In this document: piece after piece, positions 16,438 through 25,326 of the stretch
Position numbering within the stretch: the first letter of the stretch is position 1
Layout of the letters: each line of letters starts with the position of its first letter
NCBI GenBank assembly: GCA_003021005.1
Contig: PXRI01000008.1
Span: 62,001-126,000 of the forward strand
Direction of reading: 5' to 3'
From: Halobacteriales archaeon QS_1_69_70
Lineage (GTDB): Archaea > Halobacteriota > Halobacteria > Halobacteriales > Haloarculaceae
Length of the DNA: 64,000 nt
Notes under the pieces: generated by a model
Database searches by the model: none
What the model was told of the DNA's origin: nothing
What the model saw: only the letters and a program-made list of their open reading frames with translations
Position numbers and translations under genes: made by a program

Positions 16438-17541
16438 ATGCAGATCACCGGCGTCACCCAGTACCACCTGGAGCACGTCCTCGACGAACCGTTCTACCCG
16501 ACGTGGATCCCGGGGTATCCCCAGTCGACCCACGAACTCGAGCTGTTCGAGGTCGAGACCGACGAGGGCATCACCGGCTACGGCGCCTCGCCGTCGTTCG
16601 CCGGCGGGCTGGAGTACGAGACCCCGCTGGAGCTGTTCCTCGCCGGCGAGGACCCCCACGACGTCGAGGGCGTCCTCGGGAAGCTCGAGACCGTCAACCT
16701 CGTGGGGCCGCGGCCGTGGCACGTCGAGATGGCGCTGTGGGACATCATCGGAAAAGACGCGGGCAAACCGGTCCACGAGCTGTTCGGCGCCGAGGCCCGG
16801 GAGATCCCCGTCTACGCCTCCACCGGCGAGCTGATGGACGCCGACGAGCGGATCGACTACGTCGAAGCGCGCGTCGAGGAGGGCTTCGAGGCGGTCAAGC
16901 TCCGCGTCACGGAGGTCGACCACATCGAGACGGTCCGGCGGGTCCGCGAGGCGTTCCCGGACCTCACGCTGATGGTGGACGCGAACAAGGGCTGGGCCGT
17001 CCGGGTGGCCGAGGAGCCCGTCGAGTGGAGCTACGGCGACGCCCTGGAGTTCGCCCGCGGGCTCGAGGACGTCGGCGGCGTCGAGTGGCTGGAGGAGCCG
17101 CTGCACCGCCTCGACTACGCCGGGTACGCCCGGCTGCGGGACGCCGTCGACGTCGACATCGCCGGCGGCGAGTTCAACGACGGCGTCCACCACTTCCGGG
17201 AGTTCATCGAGTACGGCTCCCTGGACGTCCTCCAGCCCGACGCCGCCCTGGCGACCGGGATCCGGCGAGCCGTCGACGTGGCCCGGATGGGCCAGGCCCA
17301 CGGGCTCCGGTTCGTCCCCCACACGTGGACGAACGCCGTCGGGTTCGCCGCCAACCTCCACGTGATGACCGCCGTCGGGTCGCCCTACTGCGAGTACCCG
17401 ATGGAGCCGCCGTGGACGCCGGACGTCTGGTCGTTCATGCTCGAGGACGACTTCGCCCACGACGAAGGTACCATCCGGGCGCCCGACGCCCCCGGCCTGG
17501 GCATCGACATCCCGGCGCCGGTGCTGGAACCGGCGGAGTGA
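16438..17541 (+). CDS. Enolase-superfamily enzyme (mandelate racemase/muconate lactonising family)
   Basis: The 367-residue protein has the enolase-superfamily architecture. An N-terminal capping domain (MQITGVTQYHLEHVL...) is followed by a barrel domain with the catalytic-base segment AVKLRV near residue 158, metal-binding VDANKGW, EWLEEP, and IAGGE, and the late PHTWTN histidine segment. Such enzymes abstract a proton next to a carboxylate. The unusual PFYPTWIPGYPQSTHELELF loop in the cap may set substrate specificity, which I cannot predict. The start is ATG 16438, since the longer ORF adds an unlikely 33 residues. It is a single gene between the kinase and sufS. Confidence 0.82.
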   Translation: MQITGVTQYHLEHVLDEPFYPTWIPGYPQSTHELELFEVETDEGITGYGASPSFAGGLEYETPLELFLAGEDPHDVEGVLGKLETVNLVGPRPWHVEMALWDIIGKDAGKPVHELFGAEAREIPVYASTGELMDADERIDYVEARVEEGFEAVKLRVTEVDHIETVRRVREAFPDLTLMVDANKGWAVRVAEEPVEWSYGDALEFARGLEDVGGVEWLEEPLHRLDYAGYARLRDAVDVDIAGGEFNDGVHHFREFIEYGSLDVLQPDAALATGIRRAVDVARMGQAHGLRFVPHTWTNAVGFAANLHVMTAVGSPYCEYPMEPPWTPDVWSFMLEDDFAHDEGTIRAPDAPGLGIDIPAPVLEPAE

Positions 17542-17643
17542 GTCCGGTCTCCGGGCGGCGGTGCCGGCGGAGACCCGCGACCGGTTCAGGACCACGTGTC
17601 GGGACCGAAGGAGTAACCAGCCTCCGCCCGGTATAAACCGATA

Positions 17644-18885
17644 ATGAGCCAGCAGGCCGAGCCCCTCGACGTCGAGGCCATCCGGGCGGACTTCCCGATA
17701 CTCCAGCGGGAGTTCGACGGCACCCGGCTGGTCTACCTCGACAACGCGGCCACCACGCAGACCCCCGAGCCGGTCGTCGAGGCCATCGCCGACTACTACC
17801 GGACCACCAACGCGAACGTCCACCGGGGACTCCACCAGTTGAGCCAGGAGGCCTCCGTCGCCTACGAGGAGGCCCACGACCGCGTCGCCGAGTTCATCGG
17901 GGCGTCCGGTGGCCGCCAGGAGGTCGTGTTCACGAAGAACACCACGGAGGCAGTGAACCTCGTCGCCTACGCCTGGGGGCTGAACGAACTCGGACCCGGC
18001 GACGAGGTGGTGCTCACCGAGATGGAACACCACGCCGCCCTGGTCACCTGGCAGCAGATCGCAAAGCGCACCGGCGCCGACTGCCACTACGTCCCGATCA
18101 CCGACGAGGGGCGGCTCGACATGGACGCCGCCCGCGAGATGATCACCGACGACACGGCGATGGTGTCGGCCGTCCACGTCTCCAACACGCTCGGCACGGT
18201 CAACCCGGTCGGCGAGCTGGCGGACATCGCCCACGACCACGACGCCCTGGTGTTCGTCGACGCCGCCCAGTCGGTGCCGCACCGGCCCGTCGACGTCGAG
18301 CAGTTGGACGCCGACTTCCTCGCGTTCTCCGGCCACAAGATGGCCGGGCCGACCGGCATCGGCGTCCTCTACGGCAAGCGGCACCTCCTCGAGGGGATGG
18401 AGCCGTACCTCTACGGCGGCGATATGATCCTGAAAGTCACCTTCGAGGACGCGACCTGGAACGAACTCCCCTGGAAGTTCGAGGCCGGGACGCCGGTCAT
18501 CAGCCAGGGCATCGCGCTGGCGGAAGCCTGTGACTACCTCGACGACCTCGGCATGGCGAACGTCGAGCGCCACGAGGCGGCGCTGGCCGAGTACGCCCAC
18601 GACCGGCTGACGTCGTTCGACGACGTGGAGGTCTACGGGCCGCCGGGCGACGACCGCGGCGGTCTCGTCGCGTTCAACCTCGACGGCGTCCACGCCCACG
18701 ACCTCTCGTCGATCCTGAACGACTCCGCGGTCGCCATCCGCGCCGGCGACCACTGCACGCAGCCGCTGCACGACGTCCTCGGGACGGCGGCCTCGGCGCG
18801 GGCCTCGTTCTACGTCTACAACACCCGCGAGGAGGTCGACCGGCTGGTCGCGGCCATCGACGACGCCCGGCAGCTGTTCGCCTGA
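17644..18885 (+). CDS. sufS: Cysteine desulfurase SufS
   Basis: SufS removes sulfur from cysteine with pyridoxal phosphate and supplies persulfide for iron-sulfur cluster building. The 413-residue protein has YLDNAATTQTPEPVV, VHRGLHQLSQEAS, EMEHHAALVTWQ, the pocket DAAQSVPH, the PLP lysine in FSGHKMAGPTGIGVLYG near residue 232, and the catalytic cysteine in RAGDHCTQPLHDVLG near residue 370. The family's usual motifs and length are complete. A NifU-like scaffold gene lies about 870 bases downstream, so the two probably work together. Confidence 0.93.
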   Translation: MSQQAEPLDVEAIRADFPILQREFDGTRLVYLDNAATTQTPEPVVEAIADYYRTTNANVHRGLHQLSQEASVAYEEAHDRVAEFIGASGGRQEVVFTKNTTEAVNLVAYAWGLNELGPGDEVVLTEMEHHAALVTWQQIAKRTGADCHYVPITDEGRLDMDAAREMITDDTAMVSAVHVSNTLGTVNPVGELADIAHDHDALVFVDAAQSVPHRPVDVEQLDADFLAFSGHKMAGPTGIGVLYGKRHLLEGMEPYLYGGDMILKVTFEDATWNELPWKFEAGTPVISQGIALAEACDYLDDLGMANVERHEAALAEYAHDRLTSFDDVEVYGPPGDDRGGLVAFNLDGVHAHDLSSILNDSAVAIRAGDHCTQPLHDVLGTAASARASFYVYNTREEVDRLVAAIDDARQLFA

Positions 18886-19110
18886 GCCGACCGGTTCCGG
18901 ACTGCCCCGCGGGTCCGTTCTCGGCGCGGTCTGCGGCTGACAGCGGGCCTCGTGGCCGCTGGATCCGCGTGACCGCTGGATCGGCGAGCAGGCGGCGTCA
19001 TCTTGTCCCGGTGGCGGTGCGCCGCGCTCCCGCCTCGGCCAACCACCGGGTATTCGTCAGACCACGCGGCCGTTGGTCCCGGCATCGTTCATAAATCGTC
19101 GGACCGGGGG

Positions 19111-19572
19111 CTACTCCGCACCGCGGTACTCGACGTCGACGACGCGATACAGGACGAGTACCGCGGCAACGGCGAACGTGCCGGCGTTGACCCAGTGCTG
19201 GCCGGCGAGGGCGAACGCGCCCGCGACGGACGCGCCGGCGCCGACGCCCACGTGCACGCGCATGTCGGGGACGAGCCCGGTGAGGAGGTCGACCGCGAAG
19301 ACGGCGAGGGCGACCACGGCCGTGGCGGCACCGAAGACGACGACCGGCTGGGGCTGGCCCCGGCTGAGCGCCGTCAGCGAGGCCATCCCGCAGGCCAGCC
19401 CGGCGAACAACAAAAGCAGTCCCTCCTGGGAGAGGCCCTCGAATGGGACCCACTCGCCGGGTGCCGAGTCGTCCTCCGGCGACCCGGCGGCCGCCTCGGT
19501 CGACGGGCTCGCGGTCGCGTTGTCGGGTCCCGCCTGGTCCGGGGACGTGTCCGGTGCCGGTTCCGGGCTCAT
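19111..19572 (-). CDS. Membrane protein with disordered N-terminus, unknown function
   Basis: The 153-residue protein has an acidic, Pro/Ala/Ser-rich N-terminus of about 45 residues, and then four hydrophobic segments: GLLLLFAGLACGMASLTAL, PVVVFGAATAVVALAVFAVDLLTG, VHVGVGAGASVAGAFALAG and VNAGTFAVAAVLVLYRVV. It lies on the opposite strand between sufS and sufU. I do not recognise the family. The large plus-strand ORFs over this gene are shadows. Confidence 0.6.
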   Translation of the reverse strand: MSPEPAPDTSPDQAGPDNATASPSTEAAAGSPEDDSAPGEWVPFEGLSQEGLLLLFAGLACGMASLTALSRGQPQPVVVFGAATAVVALAVFAVDLLTGLVPDMRVHVGVGAGASVAGAFALAGQHWVNAGTFAVAAVLVLYRVVDVEYRGAE

Positions 19573-19757
19573 ACCACCCCTGGAACGGGCGGTTCCTTCC
19601 GCTTTGCGCTCGGCGGTGGGCTCGACGACGGTCCGGGTCGTCGCCGCCCGAGACGCCGGTGAGGCTGCGCGTGGTCACCGACCCGCCCGACGTCCAGGTC
19701 TCCCACCGTACCGTACCGGTGGCCTTTTCCCCGCCATTCCCCTTGCGTCGGGTACCG

Positions 19758-20207
19758 ATGGGTCCCGGCTCGGACATGTACCGCCAGCAGATCCTCGATC
19801 ACTACAAGAACCCCCGGAATTACGGGGAACTCGAGGACGCGGACGTCGAGCACGTCGGGGAGAATCCGATGTGCGGCGACACGATCAAGCTGTTCATCGA
19901 GCTGGCCGACGACGGCGAGACGATAGACCGCGTGTCCTTCATCGGCGATGGGTGTGCCATCAGCCAGGCGTCGGCCAGCATGCTCTCGGGGGAGCTGCGG
20001 GACATGTCGCCGTCGGCGGTCCGGGAGATGGACCGCAACGACGTCGTCGACCTGCTGGGGGTCGAGCTGAGCCCGATGCGGGTCAAGTGTGCCGTCCTGG
20101 CCGAGAAGGTCGCCCAGGACGCCATCGCCATCCACCTCGCAGGTAAGGCCGACGAGGAGACCCGCGACGTTCGCAAGCGGTGTCCGGCCCGTGGTGACAT
20201 CCTGTGA
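19758..20207 (+). CDS. sufU: SufU/IscU-like iron-sulfur cluster scaffold protein
   Basis: The protein begins MGPGSDMYRQQILDHYKNPRNYGELEDA, the usual SufU N-terminus. Its three cluster-binding cysteines are seen in ENPMCGDTIKL, FIGDGCAISQASASML and MRVKCAVLAEKVAQDA. I chose ATG 19758; an internal ATG (MYRQQ) lies six codons on. The protein accepts sulfur from SufS and iron to build clusters. The C-terminal tail, AGKADEETRDVRKRCPARGDIL, differs from the family members that I recall, but the functional core is intact. It is downstream of sufS in the same direction. Confidence 0.88.
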   Translation: MGPGSDMYRQQILDHYKNPRNYGELEDADVEHVGENPMCGDTIKLFIELADDGETIDRVSFIGDGCAISQASASMLSGELRDMSPSAVREMDRNDVVDLLGVELSPMRVKCAVLAEKVAQDAIAIHLAGKADEETRDVRKRCPARGDIL

Positions 20208-20315
20208 GCGCGTCAGCGAGGTCCAGGCGGACCGACGCCCGGCGAGACTGGACCGAGGCCGACCGCCCGGCGTCGAAAGCGGAGGGTTTCTGGCCCCGCC
20301 CGGGGAACAGGGGGC

Positions 20316-21215
20316 ATGGACGACGTCGTCATCTTCGGCGCCGGCAGCCTCGGCAGCCTCGTAGGTGGGCTTCTCGCGCGCGACCACGACGTGACGCTGG
20401 TCGGCCGCGATCCCCACGTGTCGGCGGTCCGGGAGCGCGGGCTCCACCTCAAGGGGGCGGTCGAGACGACGGTCCGCCCGGACGCGGTCACGGAGCCGCC
20501 GGCCGACGCGGACCTCGCCGTCGTCTGCGTGAAGGCCGTCGACACAGTGGCGGCCGCCGAGGCGCTCGCCGGGGCGGACCTCGAGGTCTGTCTGTCGCTC
20601 CAGAACGGCATGGGCAACGAGGCGGTGCTGGCCGGCGGGCTCGATGCGACGGTGCTGGCGGGGACCTGCACGTACGGCGCCGTGCTCGAAGAGCCGGGCG
20701 TCGTCCGGTGTACCGGCGTGGGCGAGGTGGCCCTCGGCGCGCGCGACGGGGGGCCGTCGGACGCGGCCGACCGGGTCGGGGCGGCCCTCGACGCCGCCGG
20801 CGTCGAGACCACCGTCGCCTCTGACATGCCGCGGCGGCTCTGGGAGAAGCTGGCGATCAACGCCGGCATCAACGCGACGACGGCGCTCGCCCGGCTCGAC
20901 AACGGCGCCCTGGTGGACGGCGAGGCCAACGCGGTCGCCACCGCGGCCGCCCGCGAGGTCGGCCGCGTCGCCGACGCCGAGGGCGTCGACCTGTCGCCCG
21001 ACGCGGCCGCGGCGGCCGTCGAACGCGTGGCGGCGGCGACGGCGGCGAACACCTCCTCCATGCGACAGGACGTCGAGGCCGGCCGCCGGACCGAAGTCGA
21101 CGCCATCGGGGGCTATGTCTGTAAGCGTGCCGACGAGCACGGCGTCGACGTCCCCGTCAACGACACGATGACGCGGCTGCTGCGGGCATGGGAAGCCGAG
21201 CGCGAACTCCGGTAA
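20316..21215 (+). CDS. 2-dehydropantoate 2-reductase (ApbA/PanE family)
   Basis: PanE-type enzymes reduce ketopantoate with NADPH, a step towards pantothenate and coenzyme A; archaea often use such enzymes with NADH or NADPH. The 299-residue protein has the Rossmann motif VVIFGAGSLGSLVGGLLA at the start. It continues with VVCVKAVDTVAAAEAL, LSLQNGMGNE, and the second-domain motif RRLWEKLAINAGINATTALARLDNG near residue 175, which carries the catalytic lysine. MRQDVEAGRRTEVDAIGGYV is also typical. The frame and length are complete. It lies about 110 bases after sufU, with a separate small membrane protein gene behind it. Confidence 0.85.
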   Translation: MDDVVIFGAGSLGSLVGGLLARDHDVTLVGRDPHVSAVRERGLHLKGAVETTVRPDAVTEPPADADLAVVCVKAVDTVAAAEALAGADLEVCLSLQNGMGNEAVLAGGLDATVLAGTCTYGAVLEEPGVVRCTGVGEVALGARDGGPSDAADRVGAALDAAGVETTVASDMPRRLWEKLAINAGINATTALARLDNGALVDGEANAVATAAAREVGRVADAEGVDLSPDAAAAAVERVAAATAANTSSMRQDVEAGRRTEVDAIGGYVCKRADEHGVDVPVNDTMTRLLRAWEAERELR

Positions 21216-21302
21216 GAGCGGCTGAGTCCCCGGCGCCGGCGGGCCCGGTACCGTATCGGGCGAACGGAAACGCCTTTGATTCCCGTCGCCGTCGGCGAGA
21301 CC

Positions 21303-21533
21303 ATGAACTGGTTCGACGGGATCGTCTCCCTCCCCGCGCTGGCAGTCCTGTACGGCCTCACGTTCGGCGGGCGGCCCGGAGCCATCGCAGGGTTCGTCGG
21401 CGGGGTCGTCGCCGGCAGCCTCGGGCTGTACCTCACGACGCACAGCACCCGCCTCGACCGGATCGCCCGGCGGGTCGAGGCACTCGAGCGGGAGCTTGAT
21501 GCGGGCGAGCGAGGTGATGGTGGTCCCGATTGA
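21303..21533 (+). CDS. Small membrane protein, unknown function
   Basis: This encodes 76 residues starting MNWFDGIVSLPALAVLYGLTFGGRPGAIAGFVGGVVAGSLGLYL, two hydrophobic segments followed by an amphipathic tail (RLDRIARRVEALERELDAGERGDGG). ATG 21303 was preferred because the ORF-track start adds a short unlikely leader. No family is recognised. The gene stands just before the convergent sulfatase gene. Confidence 0.5.
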   Translation: MNWFDGIVSLPALAVLYGLTFGGRPGAIAGFVGGVVAGSLGLYLTTHSTRLDRIARRVEALERELDAGERGDGGPD

Positions 21534-21583
21534 GGTCGTGACCGGCCCCGGCGTCGAGCGTCTCGTGGCCCAGGCCGGCGTGA

Positions 21584-23089
21584 TTACTCCATGTAGCCGA
21601 GGTCCTGGAGCCGCTCCTTGGCAACGTCGTCCATCTGTTCGAGGGCCGCGTCGGTGCCGGTCGTGGTGGCCGTCCATTCGTCGCCGACGCGGGCCTCGAA
21701 CCGTTCGAGGGCCGCGCGGACCTCCCGGACGACCGGGTCGTCGTTCGCGGGCCTGCCGTCGACGGGGTCGGTCTCGCCCGGGTCGGCGTCGAGCCGGTAG
21801 GCCTCGTCCGGAACGTGCTCGTTCCGGATATACTTCCCGTCGGGCCGGCGGGCCGCCCGCATCCGGGAGTGGAACCGCGACGCCTCCGGGATCTCGATGC
21901 CGGCCTCGGCGGCCTTCGTCTCGAGCTGGTTGAGTTCGACGACCGGCCGGTGGTAGTCGACGAATGCGTACTCGCCGTCGGGGACGTCGCGGCCCGCCGA
22001 CAGCAGCGAGCGGCCGGGCTCGAACGGGCGGGCGTCGACGGCGCCGACGGCGTCGGCGGCGGCCGTCGACTCGAGGACGGTGTCGTAGAGGTCGAGGAGT
22101 TCGACCTGCTCGTCGGTCCGGCCGGCGTCGACGGCCGGGTGTTTCACCAGAAGCGGGACGTTCACGAGCGGGTCGTAGACGGCGAACTCGTGTCCGTAGA
22201 GCCCGTGCTCCCCGTGGAGCTCGCCGTGGTCCGAACAGACGACCACGACCGTGTCCTCCCACTGCCCGGTCGCCCGTAGGTGGTCGAACAGCCGCCCGAG
22301 TTCGGCGTCGATGTGCCGGAGTTCGGCGTCGTACAGGGCCCGGATGTCGGCGAACTCGGCCTCGTCGACCGCCCGGGCGCCCGAGTTGTATTCCTTTGAG
22401 TTCTGGCAGACAGCGGTGGGGTCGACGCCGGGCGCGAACGCCTCGCGGTACTCCGCCGGCGGGTAGTACGGCAGGTGGGCGTCCATGAGGTTGACGAACG
22501 CGAACCAGTCGTCGCCGGCGTGGGCGTCGGCGAACCCCCGGACGCGATCGATTATCTCGGGGGTCTTCGAGTCGGCGCCGTCGCCGCCGGCGAGGTGCTC
22601 GTGGACGTCGTTGCCGACCTCCACCAGGCGGTCGGCGACCCACCGGAAGCGGCTGTCGAGCACCCGCTGCCAGACGTCCGCGGCGACGCCGGACAGCGCC
22701 CCGCCGGGCAGCACCTCGAAGAAGTTGTCCTGGCGGTCGAAGCCCGCCGTGAGTCGCGTGTACGGCGTGATCCAGGCGTTCGAGGAGTAGCAGGCGGTCG
22801 CGTAGCCGGCCGCCGACAGCGCCTCCGCGAGCGTCCCGACGTCCCCGGGGAGGTACGGCGCCTCCTGGGTCGCGGTGTGCTCGGCGGGGTAGAGGCCGGT
22901 GAACATCGACGCGTGGACGGGCAGCGTCCACGGGGCCTGGGCGACCGCCTCCTCGTAGACGAGCGCCTCGTCGGCGAACGCCGACAGCGTCGGCGTGGTC
23001 GGCCGGTCGTAGCCGTACGGGGTGAGGTGGTCCTTCCGGACCGTGTCCAGCACCACGACGAGTACGTTCCGGCCGGCGGACTCCGACAT
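21584..23089 (-). CDS. Sulfatase-like hydrolase (alkaline phosphatase superfamily)
   Basis: The roughly 500-residue protein has the superfamily's metal-binding framework: NVLVVVLDTVRKDHL at the N-terminus, VNLMDAHLPYYPPAEYR in the middle, and CSDHGELHGEHGLYGHEFAVYDPLVNVPLLV near residue 295. The usual catalytic cysteine motif CxPxR is replaced by PWTLPVHASMFTG, so formylglycine formation is not expected. Proteins of this type may hydrolyse sulfate or phosphate esters of sugars or lipids. The start is ATG 23089 (MSESAG...). It is next to, and in line with, a glutamate-cysteine ligase-like gene. Confidence 0.78.
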   Translation of the reverse strand: MSESAGRNVLVVVLDTVRKDHLTPYGYDRPTTPTLSAFADEALVYEEAVAQAPWTLPVHASMFTGLYPAEHTATQEAPYLPGDVGTLAEALSAAGYATACYSSNAWITPYTRLTAGFDRQDNFFEVLPGGALSGVAADVWQRVLDSRFRWVADRLVEVGNDVHEHLAGGDGADSKTPEIIDRVRGFADAHAGDDWFAFVNLMDAHLPYYPPAEYREAFAPGVDPTAVCQNSKEYNSGARAVDEAEFADIRALYDAELRHIDAELGRLFDHLRATGQWEDTVVVVCSDHGELHGEHGLYGHEFAVYDPLVNVPLLVKHPAVDAGRTDEQVELLDLYDTVLESTAAADAVGAVDARPFEPGRSLLSAGRDVPDGEYAFVDYHRPVVELNQLETKAAEAGIEIPEASRFHSRMRAARRPDGKYIRNEHVPDEAYRLDADPGETDPVDGRPANDDPVVREVRAALERFEARVGDEWTATTTGTDAALEQMDDVAKERLQDLGYME

Positions 23090-23099
23090 CGGTGGCTGA

Positions 23100-24659
23100 C
23101 TATCGGCCCCTTTCGGGCTTAAACGGTGTGGTGTCCCGCGGTTGGACGCCGGGCCAGTCGGCGAACGTGCCGCCGACGAGCGTGTCGGCCTGGGCGGCGA
23201 GGTAGTCAGACCCGGTTTCGAGGACGGCGGTCGACAACGACGCACCGTCGTCGGCGTGGGCCCGGAGGCGGGTGCGCTTCCAGCCGGCGGGTGAGGTCCG
23301 GGCCGCCACGCGGGCCCGAAGCGGGCGGAGCCGGGCGTCGACGGTACTCGCATCGAAGCCGGCCAGCTCGAGGCCCTCGGCCGCGACGCCGAAGAGGTCG
23401 TCGTACAGTTCGTCGGCGTCGGTGGTCTCGGAGCCGTCGGCCGAACGCCAGTGCAGCTCCGCCGCCAGCCCCGCGTCGGCGGCCGCATAGAAGTTCTCGC
23501 GGGCGCGCTCCCACGGGAGGTCGACGACGGGGTGGTCGGTCGCCGGGAGCCCCCGCATGAGGCCGCCGAAGACGGCCACGAGCGCCGTCGCGTCGCGGAC
23601 GGTCGGCTGGCCCGGGAGCGGCCGGAACTCGATGCGTGCGTTGGCCGCCGCCTCCGAGGCGCCCCCGAACACCGGCCGCACCCACCGCCAGTAGGAGCCG
23701 TGCTTGTGCCGGAGGTGAGCGAACCGACCGTCGAACCGCTCGCAGGCCGCGGGCGTCGCCGGCGCGATGGGCGGGTCCGCGGCGATCCGGTCGATCGCTT
23801 CGCCGGCGTCCTCCAGGTCCCGGGGAAACCGCACCTTGGCCGGGCGGTCCGGGTCGTTCATCACGTCCTCGTACAGCCCGATCCGGCCCTCGAGGGACGC
23901 CGTCTCGAGGACGTCCTCGACCGTGGCGTCGGCGTCGTACAGTGACGGCGGGAACAGCGGCGAGTTGGCCGCGAGCGCGAGCAGCGGGCCGGCCACCCGG
24001 AGGGCGTACGCGAACTGCATCGGGAGCGCCGCTGCGGTCGGGACCTGGTAGTGCGGCTGGATGCTGGTCGTGAACGACGCCGGGGCGATGGTGGGGGTCT
24101 CGAGGGTGACGTTCGGGGTCTCGAGCCGACGTCGCGGCTCGTAGTGGGGCGTGTTCGACATCACGTGGTACCGGACCGACGGCGGGACGTTCGGGGAGAG
24201 CCGGAGGCCGTCGACGTGCTCGCAGGCCGCGAGGTACTCGCGGGCGGTCTCGGCGACCGGCGGGACGGTCCAGCCCCCGTCGGCGACGAGGCGGATGCCC
24301 TCGGCCTCGGCGGCGGCCGCGTGGGCGGCCCGCACCGCCGCCTGGACCTCGTGCCGGAGCGCGGCCAGGCCGTGGGGGCCGAACGGCTGCGGGCGGCCGG
24401 CGAGTTCGGCGTTGTGGCGGCCGAGTTCCTTCTCGAAGCCGATGAGTTCCAGCAAGGGGGCGGGCACCCGACGAAGGACGTCCGTGCGGGCGTCGACGGC
24501 GTAGAACTCGTGTTCGAGGCCGACGATGGCCCCCGGGTTGTCGAACGTCCCGACCGACAGTTCGGCCTTCAGCGCCTCGGCCTCGCGCTCGACGCGGGTC
24601 TCGAAGGCGTCGACGTCGACGTCCAGGGCGGCCCTGACCCCGTCGGCGAGGTCGTCCAT
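23100..24659 (-). CDS. Glutamate-cysteine ligase-like protein
   Basis: The roughly 520-residue protein resembles haloarchaeal glutamate-cysteine ligase-like enzymes, which join glutamate and cysteine to gamma-glutamylcysteine, a thiol used by halophiles in place of glutathione. Visible blocks are GAIVGLEHEFYAVDARTDVL near residue 45, NAELAGRPQPFGPHGL, LETPTIAPASFTTSIQPHYQVPT, and ANARIEFRPLPGQPTVRDATALVAVFGG near residue 340. I chose ATG 24659 over GTG 24668. An AT-rich box lies about 25-30 bases upstream. The stop is 10 bases before the sulfatase start, so the two are likely one transcript. Confidence 0.7.
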   Translation of the reverse strand: MDDLADGVRAALDVDVDAFETRVEREAEALKAELSVGTFDNPGAIVGLEHEFYAVDARTDVLRRVPAPLLELIGFEKELGRHNAELAGRPQPFGPHGLAALRHEVQAAVRAAHAAAAEAEGIRLVADGGWTVPPVAETAREYLAACEHVDGLRLSPNVPPSVRYHVMSNTPHYEPRRRLETPNVTLETPTIAPASFTTSIQPHYQVPTAAALPMQFAYALRVAGPLLALAANSPLFPPSLYDADATVEDVLETASLEGRIGLYEDVMNDPDRPAKVRFPRDLEDAGEAIDRIAADPPIAPATPAACERFDGRFAHLRHKHGSYWRWVRPVFGGASEAAANARIEFRPLPGQPTVRDATALVAVFGGLMRGLPATDHPVVDLPWERARENFYAAADAGLAAELHWRSADGSETTDADELYDDLFGVAAEGLELAGFDASTVDARLRPLRARVAARTSPAGWKRTRLRAHADDGASLSTAVLETGSDYLAAQADTLVGGTFADWPGVQPRDTTPFKPERGR

Positions 24660-24683
24660 GGGCTCCACTGCGGGCGGGTGATC

Positions 24684-24692
24684 CTTAAATTA
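24684..24692 (-). promoter_or_regulatory. TATA-like box for the ligase-sulfatase operon
   Basis: Minus-strand taatttaag lies about 25-30 bases before the ligase start, in the spacing of a leaderless promoter. Confidence 0.45.
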
Positions 24693-24774
24693 CGCAGTGG
24701 CGACGCTCACGGCGCCCCTCGCCGGGCCAGTAGAGCTTGCGGACGTCGGCCCGGAAAGTGCGATCCCCGCCGAT

Positions 24775-25128
24775 TCAGAACGGGGCTTCGGGACCCTCGT
24801 CGCCGCCGCCGTCGCCGGGGAACGACGGGGACACCTGGCCGCCGGCCATCCCCTCGGCGCCGCCGTCCATGCCGGTGTCGGCGTGGACGGTGTCGATCTC
24901 GGCGATCTCCTGGGTCATGCGGCTCTTGATCGCCTGGATGGTCATCGGCGAGATGCCACAGCCCGAGCAGGCGCCGCCGAGCATGATCGTGACCTCGCCG
25001 GTCTCGCGGTCGAGGTCCTGGATGGCGGCGCTGCCGCCGTGCATCTGGATCTGCGGGAAGTTGCGGCGGAGGAAGTTGCTGATGCGCTCGCGGAGTTCGT
25101 CGTCTCCGGCGGCGGTTTCCGTGCTCAT
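24775..25128 (-). CDS. NifU C-terminal domain (NFU) iron-sulfur protein
   Basis: The 117-residue protein has the NFU domain: LRERISNFLRRNFPQIQMHGGSAAIQDLDRETGEVTIMLGGACSGCGISPMTIQAIKSRM. The CSGC pair near residue 54 binds or transfers an iron-sulfur cluster to client proteins. A Gly/Asp-rich tail ends the protein (MAGGQVSPSFPGDGGGDEGPEAPF). ATG 25128 gives the standard N-terminus MSTETAAGDDELRER; the longer ORF runs through two other genes. It is not clustered with sufS and sufU but probably acts in the same pathway. Confidence 0.88.
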   Translation of the reverse strand: MSTETAAGDDELRERISNFLRRNFPQIQMHGGSAAIQDLDRETGEVTIMLGGACSGCGISPMTIQAIKSRMTQEIAEIDTVHADTGMDGGAEGMAGGQVSPSFPGDGGGDEGPEAPF

Positions 25129-25326
25129 GTCGTGGGGTACGCCGTGCAGCCGTATGAAGATTGGGCTCCGGGGCGACGCCGGACGCGGACAGCAGCAGTG
25201 ACCAGGGGGACGGACGAGCCAACGGCGACCGACGGCCGGACGATGGAGACCGGCCGCCGCGACCGCTGGGATGACGGGCGCCCGACGGCCGTCTGACGGG
25301 TGTTTATGCTCGTGGCTCGCCGAAGT

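Noticed and set aside
14616-17636. 1006-residue plus-strand ORF over the histidine kinase and enolase-family genes
   Set aside because: It is an Arg/Pro-rich shadow in another frame of the real kinase gene and continues past its stop into the next gene. No motif is present.
15985-18771. 928-residue minus-strand ORF
   Set aside because: It lies opposite the kinase, enolase-family and sufS genes and has typical shadow composition in a GC-rich genome.
19569-22931. 1120-residue minus-strand ORF
   Set aside because: It spans three real genes on the other frames and strands and is dominated by Arg/Gly/Pro, so it is a shadow.
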